Below are positions 1 through 6,178 of a stretch of DNA of 6,820 bases, in pieces. Position 1 is the stretch's first letter. Every line of letters starts with the position of its first letter. This DNA is from Acidimicrobiales bacterium (GTDB lineage Bacteria; Actinomycetota; Acidimicrobiia; Acidimicrobiales; Poriferisodaliceae). Made by a program: the position numbers and the translations under genes. A model generated the notes under the pieces. It ran no database searches and was not told where the DNA came from. It was given only the letters and a program-made list of their open reading frames with translations. The DNA lies in the NCBI GenBank assembly GCA_020631315.1, contig JAHDHM010000203.1, positions 1 through 6,820 of the forward strand, read 5' to 3'.

Positions 1-2
1 AG

Positions 3-284
3 CCGTACGGTGCGACGAAGGCGGGGTTGAACGCGCTGACCCGGTCGATGGCGTTCGCGTTCGGTCCGTCGGTGCGGGTGAACTGCATCATGGCGGGCCC
101 GTTCCTGACGGACATCTCGAAGGCGTGGGACATGGACGCGTTCGAGTCGCATGCCCGTGGCGCCTACGCAGCCCAGCGCGGCGGCCAGCCCGACGAGATC
201 GTCGGCGCCGCGCTGTACCTGGCCAGCCGCACGAGCGGCTTCACCACCGGCACCGTCATGCGCGTCGACGGCGGCGCCCGCTAG
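3..284 (+). CDS. Short-chain dehydrogenase/reductase (SDR), C-terminal part only
   Basis: This is the 3' end of an NAD(P)-dependent oxidoreductase gene whose start lies left of the window. The frame is open from base 3 and reads PYGATKAG at once, so the SDR catalytic pair YxxxK is visible: Tyr at 6-8 and Lys at 18-20. It is followed by RVNCIMAGPFLTD, matching the usual RVN.I.PG...T segment after the active site, and by a tail with TSGFTTGTVMRVDGG, the classic SDR C-terminal strand. The usual Pro of the PG pair is Ala here. About 93 residues are present, so roughly 150-170 N-terminal residues, including the Rossmann TGxxxGxG motif, are missing. The family is FabG-like in a broad sense and the substrate cannot be told. 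A TTG at 27 is not the start, because it lies after the catalytic motif. The gene ends 18 bp from the end of a convergent small gene. Confidence 0.93.
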   Translation, partial: PYGATKAGLNALTRSMAFAFGPSVRVNCIMAGPFLTDISKAWDMDAFESHARGAYAAQRGGQPDEIVGAALYLASRTSGFTTGTVMRVDGGAR

Positions 285-302
285 CGACGCTGCTCCGTTC
301 GA

Positions 303-527
303 TCAGATGGTGGCTGTGTGCTGCCGATCTGCCAGCGCTGCACGCTCGGCGGGGACGTCGACCGGCTCGGTCAGCCCGGATGCTCCAACGCCGATGAAGC
401 TGTCCAGGGCGTTGTCCTGGACGGTGCTGACGAGTTCGGCGATGAACTCAGCCACGGTGAGGCGCCGCTCGGCGGCAGCAGCGGTAAGCGCAGCTGCGAC
501 CTCTTCGGGCACTTCGATCGTGGTCAT
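303..527 (-). CDS. Small antitoxin-like (ribbon-helix-helix type) protein, no partner toxin
   Basis: This gene encodes 74 residues. The N-terminus MTTIEVPEEVAAAL has the short beta strand, then the helix-turn-helix spacing (AAERRLTVAEFIAELV, about residues 18-33), seen in ribbon-helix-helix antitoxins of type II toxin-antitoxin pairs. Such proteins dimerise, bind operator DNA through the strand, and neutralise a toxin with their C-terminal tail. The tail here (DSFIGVGASG, residues 42-51, then an acidic Ala-rich end) resembles tails of actinobacterial VapB/CopG-like proteins. I choose the ATG at 525-527 because the fold begins exactly there and a longer reading would run antisense through the PhyH gene. 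No toxin gene lies on either side: downstream is the convergent SDR gene and upstream the divergent PhyH gene. There is no Shine-Dalgarno sequence; a TACACT element suggests a leaderless transcript. It could equally be a solitary DNA-binding protein. Confidence 0.72.
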   Translation of the reverse strand: MTTIEVPEEVAAALTAAAAERRLTVAEFIAELVSTVQDNALDSFIGVGASGLTEPVDVPAERAALADRQHTATI

Positions 528-534
528 GCGGCAA

Positions 535-540
535 AGTGTA
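535..540 (-). promoter_or_regulatory. Candidate -10 element (TACACT) for the antitoxin-like gene, leaderless
   Basis: Read on the minus strand, TACACT is followed by seven bases (TTGCCGC) and then the ATG of the antitoxin-like gene. Transcription from this element would be expected to begin at or next to the A of the start codon, giving a leaderless mRNA. Leaderless mRNAs are common in actinobacteria and would explain the missing Shine-Dalgarno sequence. No good -35 box is visible at 16-18 bp upstream. Confidence 0.4.
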
Positions 541-575
541 GGACCGGGGTGGGACAGCGAGCCGGCGAGCTGCAT

Positions 576-580
576 GGAGA
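576..580 (+). promoter_or_regulatory. Ribosome binding site (GGAGA) of the PhyH-like gene
   Basis: GGAGA lies seven bases before the ATG at 588. It decides the start, since the reading frame stays open upstream to 318 but would then run antisense to the small antitoxin-like gene. Confidence 0.7.
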
Positions 581-587
581 CCGCGAC

Positions 588-1451
588 ATGACACGACTGG
601 TGCGGCCGCTGGGCGACGGCGAGATCGATGCGTTTCGGCGTGACGGCGTCGTGATGTTGCGCGGCATGTTCGGGTCGGAGTGGATCGAGTTGCTGCGTGC
701 CGGCCTGACTCGCCACATGGCGGCGCCGACTGAGCGTTCTCGGATCTGGGATCGGGACGAGGCCGGGCGCACGATGTTCTGGGACGCCATGTCCTGGCAC
801 GGCGTGCCCGAGTATCAGCGGTTCGTGCACGAGTCGCCCGCCGGTGAGATCGCCGGCCGGCTGCTCGGCTCGTCGGCCGTGCACTTCTACTTCGACGCCG
901 TGTTCGTGCGGTCGCCCGGCTCGCAGTTCGAGACGCCGTGGCATCAGGACGAGCCGTACTGGTCGGTGTCGGGCCACGACACGTGCACGGTGTGGATGCC
1001 GCTGGTGCCGGTGACGGCGGCGAGCGCGTTGGCGTTCGTGCCGGGCTCGCACCTGCGGTCCGATGTGTTCGATCAGCCCGACTTCTGGGTGCTGAACCCC
1101 GACGGCAAGGTCGACGTCGATCGCAGCGACTTCTCGGCCATCGCCAGCGCCGACATCCCCGACATCGACGCCGACCGGGCCGCACATGGTGTCGTCAGCT
1201 GGGCGATGGAACCCGGCGACTGCGTGGTGTTCAACAGCCGCATCCTCCATGGCGGCTCTGGTCAGCTGGCCGACGACGCGGGTCTCGAGGTGTTCACGTC
1301 GAAGTGGTTGGGTGACGACGTGCGCATCGCCCATCGCGACGTCGGCATGGACCCCGACTTCACCGACATCCTCGCCGAGCACGGCCTCACCCACGGCGAT
1401 CGCCCCGGCACCGATCTGCTGCCGAAGGTCTGGACAGCGACCCCTGCCTGA
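588..1451 (+). CDS. Phytanoyl-CoA dioxygenase (PhyH) family protein, atypical 2OG site
   Basis: The 287-residue product has the length and layout of the PhyH family of Fe(II)/2-oxoglutarate hydroxylases, which act on small or lipid-linked substrates in the cytoplasm. The N-terminal LGDGEIDAFRRDGVVMLRG is the usual opening helix and strand. The metal site is intact: H119-Q-D121 in TPWHQDEPYW and the distal His221 in SRILHGGSGQ, preceded by the typical MEPGDCVVFNS strand. After His221 the chain reads GGSGQLADDAGLEVFTSKWLGDDVR. In human PAHX the 2OG-binding Arg is 11 residues after the distal His; here that position is Gly232, followed by Leu and Glu, with no Arg before 246 (Lys239 is nearest). 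It may bind 2OG differently, use another cosubstrate or be impaired. HxD is kept, so it is not an HxA/HxG halogenase. The start is set by a GGAGA site. The substrate is unknown. Confidence 0.9.
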   Translation: MTRLVRPLGDGEIDAFRRDGVVMLRGMFGSEWIELLRAGLTRHMAAPTERSRIWDRDEAGRTMFWDAMSWHGVPEYQRFVHESPAGEIAGRLLGSSAVHFYFDAVFVRSPGSQFETPWHQDEPYWSVSGHDTCTVWMPLVPVTAASALAFVPGSHLRSDVFDQPDFWVLNPDGKVDVDRSDFSAIASADIPDIDADRAAHGVVSWAMEPGDCVVFNSRILHGGSGQLADDAGLEVFTSKWLGDDVRIAHRDVGMDPDFTDILAEHGLTHGDRPGTDLLPKVWTATPA

Positions 1452-1466
1452 TCGAGCGGGTCAGGT
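1446..1466. terminator. Hairpin over the two convergent stop codons, possible bidirectional terminator
   Basis: CCTGA (1447-1451) pairs with TCAGG (1461-1465). The stem extends inward by a U·G pair and a C-G pair to a five-base GAGCG loop, and outward by one G·U pair. The TGA of the PhyH gene and the complement of the DUF1479 stop (TCA) pair with each other inside the stem. There is no T tract on either side, so intrinsic termination is uncertain. It may only be a structured transcript end. Confidence 0.35.
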
Positions 1467-2744
1467 GAGGCCGAGGGAGCGGCGGCCGGTCTCGTTGAGG
1501 TCGGCGAGGCCGAAGCGGTTGGGCCAGCCGCGTTCGTAGTGCTCTTCGGGGAAGTCACTGGGGCTCGATCCGTCGGCGAACGCGGCCCGCACCTGCTCGG
1601 CGTAGCGCTCGTTGCGGGGGCACCAGGGGGCGGCGGGGATGTACATGACGTTGCCCCATCCCTGCTGGTCCTGCACCGGGGCGACGCCGTGGATGACGTC
1701 GCCGTGCCACCAGACCGAGTCGCCCGCACGCACGTCGGGGATCGAGCTGACGGCATCGAGCAGCAGCTGATGCCACTGTGCGGTGACGGGGAACGAGTAG
1801 CTGATCTCGGTGCCGCACATGTCGTCGTCGGGCACGTCGTCGGCGAGGGGGCGGAGCAGCAGGTAGGCGATGGCGTCGGGGATCGGCACGGCGAACAGCA
1901 CGCCTTGGTCGGCGTCCATGTCACACAGCGCGGTCCAGCCCTGGAACGTGCGGAAGACCGACGTCATGGTCGTGCCCTCGTACTGGGTGCCGTCGATGCG
2001 ATGCGTGGCGTCCCACGGATCGAACTCGTCGAGCTCGCCGGAGAACACGTGGCGGAAGGCCTGCTGGTAGCTCGGCTTCATCCAGAGGTCGAGTGTGCCG
2101 GGGTCGATGTGGGCGCCGAGGCCGTTCGAGTCGGTGCCGGGCGGGCGCCGACGGACCCGGTCGGGGTACATGGCGTTGACGTCGACGTCGTACCGGTCGT
2201 CGTCGCAGTGCCACAGGGTGTTGAGGAACCGTTGGACGACGGCCATCCGGTCGCTCTGGCGGGCTTCCATCTGGGCGGGTGACCAGTAGACGGGGTAGAT
2301 CTCGGGCTTCGAGCCGACGGAGCTGAAGAACTCGTCGCCGGGGCCGCCGTAGACGTCGTCGAAGTCGTTGGCGTCGAGGTAGTCGACCATCGACTGGTCC
2401 CAGTCGAGCGCCTGCTGGCGGTCGAAGTGGCCACGGACGACGAGGACGCCACGCCGGTGCACCTGTTCCGCGATCTCGTCCAGGCCCCGTCCGGCCGCGA
2501 GGTCGTCGTAGTGCACGATCGGCCATGCGGTGCCGGTCGCGGCGACCGCGGCCTGCACGTCGGCGATCTGTGGGGCGAGTCGTGCCTCCAGCTCGGCAAG
2601 TACGTCGTCGACGGTGCGGCCTGACGCCTCGATCCGTGCTCGGATCGCTGCCTTCACCTGGCAGATCGCCGTCGCCGGATCGTTCGGAGATTCGTCCCAA
2701 TGGGGCAGCTCCGATGGGGTCGTCTGGCCGGTCACGGCGCCCAT
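1461..2744 (-). CDS. DUF1479 (YbiU-like) Fe(II)/2-oxoglutarate-dependent oxygenase
   Basis: The 427-residue product matches the DUF1479 family, whose E. coli member is YbiU; length is normal and both ends look complete. Family landmarks in order: a helical N-terminal region (about 25-70), PIVHYDDLAAG, RGVLVVRGHF, then GLGAHIDPGTLDLWMKPSY with the metal motif H212-I-D214, AFRTFQGWTALCDMDADQG, and GDSVWWHGDVIHGV carrying the distal His352 (another His at 347). Next come GWGNVMYIPAAPWCPRNERY and the C-terminal SPSDFPEEHYERGW...GRRSLGL typical of the family. These are jelly-roll oxygenases using Fe(II) and probably 2-oxoglutarate; I know of no firmly established substrate. No Arg follows the distal His at +9 to +15, but I take that as normal for this family. 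The ATG at 2742-2744 gives a natural N-terminus, though no clear Shine-Dalgarno sequence precedes it. The gene converges on the PhyH gene and diverges from the cyclase gene. Confidence 0.92.
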   Translation of the reverse strand: MGAVTGQTTPSELPHWDESPNDPATAICQVKAAIRARIEASGRTVDDVLAELEARLAPQIADVQAAVAATGTAWPIVHYDDLAAGRGLDEIAEQVHRRGVLVVRGHFDRQQALDWDQSMVDYLDANDFDDVYGGPGDEFFSSVGSKPEIYPVYWSPAQMEARQSDRMAVVQRFLNTLWHCDDDRYDVDVNAMYPDRVRRRPPGTDSNGLGAHIDPGTLDLWMKPSYQQAFRHVFSGELDEFDPWDATHRIDGTQYEGTTMTSVFRTFQGWTALCDMDADQGVLFAVPIPDAIAYLLLRPLADDVPDDDMCGTEISYSFPVTAQWHQLLLDAVSSIPDVRAGDSVWWHGDVIHGVAPVQDQQGWGNVMYIPAAPWCPRNERYAEQVRAAFADGSSPSDFPEEHYERGWPNRFGLADLNETGRRSLGLT

Positions 2745-2822
2745 CTCAGCAGACGCGCAGGGCCTTCGTCGTCCCGGCAGGCATCACGGCCGGGTTCGCC
2801 TGTCCGTGCCACGGTCCAGGGT

Positions 2823-2832
2823 CTGGGCCCAG
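2823..2832. promoter_or_regulatory. Perfect 10-bp palindrome (CTGGGCCCAG) in the divergent spacer
   Basis: CTGGGCCCAG is a perfect inverted repeat 22 bp before the candidate -10 of the cyclase gene, next to where a -35 box would sit. The 137-bp spacer serves two divergent genes, so an operator is possible. High GC makes such a short palindrome only mildly surprising. Confidence 0.2.
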
Positions 2833-2851
2833 GCGACCAGAGGTGTCCGGA

Positions 2852-2860
2852 TGCTACGGT
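2852..2860 (+). promoter_or_regulatory. Candidate extended -10 promoter (TGCTACGGT) of the cyclase gene
   Basis: TGCTACGGT fits the extended -10 pattern TGnTAnnnT. It would start transcription around 2867, some 15 bases before the GTG at 2882. No -35 box is visible, which extended -10 promoters tolerate. Confidence 0.3.
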
Positions 2861-2881
2861 CGGCTCGTTCACGCGGTCTCG

Positions 2882-5800
2882 GTGCGTGACGACGACGGGG
2901 GAGGGGCGACGCTGTCGGGCGACGAGGAGCTCGCGGGCCTGGTCGACGATCTGCTCGACCGCGCCGATGACGCCTCGACCGCCGGCGCGTGGGACGAGGC
3001 CGCCCGGCTCGCGCGAGAGGTGCTCGAACTCGACGCCGACAACGTCGAAGCGGCGGGATTACTGGCCCGCTCCGAACGGCGGCGCCGTCGCGCCGCTGCG
3101 CCCACGCCGCTCGACGATGGCGAACGTCGGACCGTGACGGTGACGTTCGTCGATCTCGTCAACTCCACCGCGCTGGCGGATCAGATCGAACCCGAGACGA
3201 TGCAGGAGGTGCTGCGCTGGTACCACTCGCTGGTCGGAGAGGCGATCGCCGAGGCGGGTGGCCACGTCGCCAGGTTCATGGGCGACGGCGCGATGGCGTA
3301 CTTCGGCTATCCGCGGGCGACCGAGGAGGCACCGCGGCAGGCGGTGCACGCCGGTCTGGAGCTCGTGGCCAGGGTGGCCGAGCGCAAGGCCGACCTCGTG
3401 GATGCCTACGGCGTCGACGTCGACGTGCGGGTCGGTGTCCACACCGGTCTGGCGATCATCGCGAAGATGGGTTCGTCACAGAAGGCCGAGCTCGCGGACA
3501 TCGTCGGCGAGACGCCGAACATCGCAGCTCGGCTCGAGTCACTCGCGGCGCCGGGCTCGGTGATGGTGAGCGGCAGCACGGCCGAGCTGGTGCGCGGTTT
3601 CTTCGAGATGCGATCGCTCGGTCCGCAGCAGCTCAAGGGGGTGAGCCGCGACATCGAGGCATGGCGAGTGCTGGCCCGAACCGGAGCGACGTCACGACTG
3701 GACGTGATCGGTGCGGGGGACCGGTCGCCCCTGGTCGGGCGGCGGCACGAGTCCACCACGCTGTTGGACGCGTGGCGGCGGGCGGCCGACGGACACGGCG
3801 AACTCTTCGTCGTCACGGGCGAGGCCGGTGTCGGCAAGTCGCGGCTCCTGGGCAGCGTGCTCGGTGCTGCCGACGCACGTCACCTCGTTCAGATGGCGTG
3901 CACGCCGCACACCGTGTCGTCGCCGTTCCATCCGCTGCGCACCGTCGTCGGCACCGAAGGATGGGAGCGACGGTTGCTGCCGCGCCAGGACGAGGTCGAC
4001 ACCGATCAGGTGTCGGTGGCGGTTCGTGATGACGTGATCGAGGGTGCGATCCAACGCCTGCTCGAGGCGGCGACGGGGCCGATGCTGGTCACCTTCGAAG
4101 ACCTCCACTGGGCCGACCCGTCGTCGATCGAGTTCTTGAGCCGGCTGGCGGAGCGACTCGAAGACGCCCCGGTGCTCGTCATCGCGACGACGCGTCCGGA
4201 GCTCGATCCGTGGTGGGTCGACGGGTCGCTCGGGCGGGAGCTACAGCTGCCGCCCCTCGATCGCGCCGCCATCGCAGAGATCGCCGAGCACCTCGCTGGC
4301 TCGTCGACGCCGGCACTGGTGGACTGGCTGGCCCAGCGCACCGCAGGCGTGCCGCTCTACCTGGAGGAGGTGCTGCGGTCGTTGCGTGAGTCGGGCGCGT
4401 TGGGTGCGGTTCTGGCGGGCGAGACGTCGCCCGGCGACGTGATCCCCATGACCCTGCAGGGGGTGCTGCTCGGACGGTTGGACCGGTTGGGTCCGGCGAA
4501 GCGAACCGCGCAGGTCGCGTCCGTTGTCGGACGCGTCTTCGACGTCGAGTTGGTGGCCACGGTGTCCCAGCTGTCGGTCGAGCGGATCAACCGCGACGTG
4601 CGGGAGCTCGCTCGGGCCGGACTCATCGAGGACGCCGAGTCGCGGTACCGGTTCCGTCACGCACTGATCCGCGACGCCGCGTACGAGTCGATCCTGACGA
4701 CCACGCGCCGCACACTGCACGGCCTCATCGCCGACGCCATCGTCCGCGGGGTGTCGCACGAGCCCGACGAGGTCGTTGCAGGTCATCTGGCAGCGGCTGA
4801 CCGGCATGATGCCGCAGCGGTCGCGTTCGCGAACGCAGCCCGCGCCGCGGCGGCTCGCTCGGCGCACTCGGAGGCGATCGCGCACATCAACTCGGCGCTC
4901 GCGGCGATCGACCGACTCGACGACACGATCGTGCTCAGCGAGTCGGTGCCGACCGAGCTGTCGTTGCGCCTGTTGCTCGGACCCTCGTTGATCGCTGCCC
5001 GCGGCTACGGCGTCGAGGAGGTGATCGACAACTACGAGCGGGCCGAGCAGCTGTCGCGTGGGACGGGCCTCGGGAGGGAGCGCTTCGACTCGGCACGTGG
5101 GCAGCTGTCGTATCACCTGCTGACCGCCCGGATCGGGCCGGCGTTGCGACTGTCGGAACGGGTGCTCGACCTCGCTGAGCAACGGGGGGAACCCGCCGAG
5201 GTCCTGGACGCCGTGGCCTGGGCGGGAACGACGCGGTTCTTCGCCGGCGACATCCGCACCGCGCAGACACTGCTCGAACGGGTCGACGGCCTGTACGACC
5301 CCGCCACGGCCGCGCAGCACTCGGCCCGCTTCGGTCTGGATCCGTTCGTGCTCGCCTCCTCGCACCAGGTGTGGCTCTACTGGCTGATGGGCCGGACCTC
5401 CGACGCCATCGCGCGCTGCTCGGCCATGGCCGAGACCGCCGAGGCGCTCGACCGGCCGTGGAGCATGGCGCACGCGCTCAACTACGAGCTCGGGCTGAGC
5501 GTGCTGCTCGGCGATCACGAGCGTGCACTCGAGGTCGCAGCGCACCAGATCGAGCTGTCGATCGCGATGCACCTGCCGCACTATCAGGCCTACGCGATGA
5601 TCTTCCGCGGTCGCGCCGAGGCCGATCTCGACCCCGTCGGTGCTGCGGCCCAGATCCGTGAGGGGCTGGACATGCGCAAGGGCACGGGTGCCCAGCTCGC
5701 GCTGCCGCTGCACCACGGTCTGCTCGCCGAGACCCACCTCATGGTCGACGATGTCCCGGCCGCCGCGCTGCACGTCGACGCCGGACTCGAAGTGGTGGAC

Positions 5801-6076
5801 ACGACCGGCGAGCGTTGGTGGGTGCCGGAGCTGCTGAGATTGCGGGCGATCATCGACCATCACCGCGGTGGTGGACGGACCGCAGCGCTGCTGGCCGACG
5901 CGCACGAGCGTTCGATGTTGGCCGGTTCGCGCATGCTCGCGGCGCGTATCGCGACCACTGCCGCCGAGCTGCTGGGCGACGTGGCACCGAGCGATCCGCT
6001 CCATGTCGCAGTGCACCTCGATCACGTGGACCCGGCGGCACCCGAAGCCGCAGCACTTCGTCGCCATCTCGCCTGA
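2882..6076 (+). CDS. Class III adenylate/guanylate cyclase domain fused to AAA/STAND-like ATPase and TPR region
   Basis: This 1064-residue signalling protein has no signal peptide or membrane segment and should be cytoplasmic. Domains in order: a short TPR-like helical pair (about 20-63); a class III cyclase domain (about 83-255); a P-loop ATPase opening with PLVGRR (283-288), Walker A GEAGVGKS (313-320, Lys319) and Walker B VTFEDLHWAD (Asp407); a helical/winged-helix-like stretch (about 520-625); then TPR-like repeats to the end. The cyclase keeps both metal Asps (D91 in FVDLVNST, D135 in MGDG) and the transition-state pair Asn213/Arg217 (NIAAR). Of the base-selecting pair, Asp206 is present, but Arg131 replaces the usual Lys (ATP) or Glu (GTP), and Asn94 replaces the usual Gly of DLVGST. 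The product, probably cAMP, is therefore not certain. The architecture is common in actinobacteria. The GTG at 2882 precedes the first helix; it has no clear ribosome site, and GTG at 2843 is an alternative. Confidence 0.9.
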   Translation: MRDDDGGGATLSGDEELAGLVDDLLDRADDASTAGAWDEAARLAREVLELDADNVEAAGLLARSERRRRRAAAPTPLDDGERRTVTVTFVDLVNSTALADQIEPETMQEVLRWYHSLVGEAIAEAGGHVARFMGDGAMAYFGYPRATEEAPRQAVHAGLELVARVAERKADLVDAYGVDVDVRVGVHTGLAIIAKMGSSQKAELADIVGETPNIAARLESLAAPGSVMVSGSTAELVRGFFEMRSLGPQQLKGVSRDIEAWRVLARTGATSRLDVIGAGDRSPLVGRRHESTTLLDAWRRAADGHGELFVVTGEAGVGKSRLLGSVLGAADARHLVQMACTPHTVSSPFHPLRTVVGTEGWERRLLPRQDEVDTDQVSVAVRDDVIEGAIQRLLEAATGPMLVTFEDLHWADPSSIEFLSRLAERLEDAPVLVIATTRPELDPWWVDGSLGRELQLPPLDRAAIAEIAEHLAGSSTPALVDWLAQRTAGVPLYLEEVLRSLRESGALGAVLAGETSPGDVIPMTLQGVLLGRLDRLGPAKRTAQVASVVGRVFDVELVATVSQLSVERINRDVRELARAGLIEDAESRYRFRHALIRDAAYESILTTTRRTLHGLIADAIVRGVSHEPDEVVAGHLAAADRHDAAAVAFANAARAAAARSAHSEAIAHINSALAAIDRLDDTIVLSESVPTELSLRLLLGPSLIAARGYGVEEVIDNYERAEQLSRGTGLGRERFDSARGQLSYHLLTARIGPALRLSERVLDLAEQRGEPAEVLDAVAWAGTTRFFAGDIRTAQTLLERVDGLYDPATAAQHSARFGLDPFVLASSHQVWLYWLMGRTSDAIARCSAMAETAEALDRPWSMAHALNYELGLSVLLGDHERALEVAAHQIELSIAMHLPHYQAYAMIFRGRAEADLDPVGAAAQIREGLDMRKGTGAQLALPLHHGLLAETHLMVDDVPAAALHVDAGLEVVDTTGERWWVPELLRLRAIIDHHRGGGRTAALLADAHERSMLAGSRMLAARIATTAAELLGDVAPSDPLHVAVHLDHVDPAAPEAAALRRHLA

Positions 6077-6091
6077 GGACCGATCCGCCGA

Positions 6092-6165
6092 CCGCCATCC
6101 CGCCGCCATCCCGCTAGCGACCCACCGCCATCCCGCCATCCCGCCGCCGACCCGCCGCCGACCCG
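6092..6165. repeat. 11-bp tandem repeat array (CCGCCATCCCG / CCGCCGACCCG)
   Basis: Units begin at 6092, 6103, 6114 (diverged, CTAGCGACCCA), 6125 (shortened to 8 bases), 6133, 6144 and 6155. The first full units read CCGCCATCCCG and the last two CCGCCGACCCG. The array fills most of the 102-bp gap between the cyclase stop and the decarboxylase start and ends at the Shine-Dalgarno sequence. The minus strand carries many GG and GGG runs and could form two-tetrad quadruplexes. The transcript would be C-rich and largely unstructured. Function is unknown; replication slippage could have built it. Confidence 0.8.
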
Positions 6166-6170
6166 AAGGA
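6166..6170 (+). promoter_or_regulatory. Strong ribosome binding site (AAGGA) of the decarboxylase gene
   Basis: AAGGA within GAAGGAA sits eight bases before the ATG at 6179. It is the clearest Shine-Dalgarno sequence in the window and fixes the start of a gene whose 3' end is missing. Confidence 0.8.
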
Positions 6171-6178
6171 ATCGAACG

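Noticed and set aside
277..288. A 12-base string CCCGCTAGCGAC shared with 6110-6121, considered as possible recombination or attachment sites
   Set aside because: One copy spans the SDR stop codon and the other is a diverged unit of the repeat array. A 12-base match within 6.8 kb of biased composition can occur by chance, and no integrase or other mobile gene is present.
318..587. Upstream in-frame extension of the PhyH gene
   Set aside because: It would run antisense through the antitoxin-like gene, has no family similarity, and the GGAGA-spaced ATG at 588 gives the normal PhyH N-terminus.
528..1394. Long N-terminal extension of the antitoxin-like gene on the minus strand
   Set aside because: The extension is antisense to the PhyH gene and reads as an unstructured Arg/His/Val-rich sequence. 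The conserved fold begins at the ATG at 525-527.
588..1451. PhyH protein as a non-haem iron halogenase
   Set aside because: Those enzymes replace the Asp of HxD by Ala or Gly. Here H119-Q-D121 is intact.
1539..2282. A 247-codon plus-strand open frame inside the DUF1479 gene
   Set aside because: It is a shadow frame, Val/Gly/His-rich, opposite well-conserved DUF1479 motifs.
2525..2881. Upstream extension of the cyclase frame
   Set aside because: It overlaps the start of the DUF1479 gene on the other strand and encodes an Arg/Pro/Ser-rich string unlike any domain.
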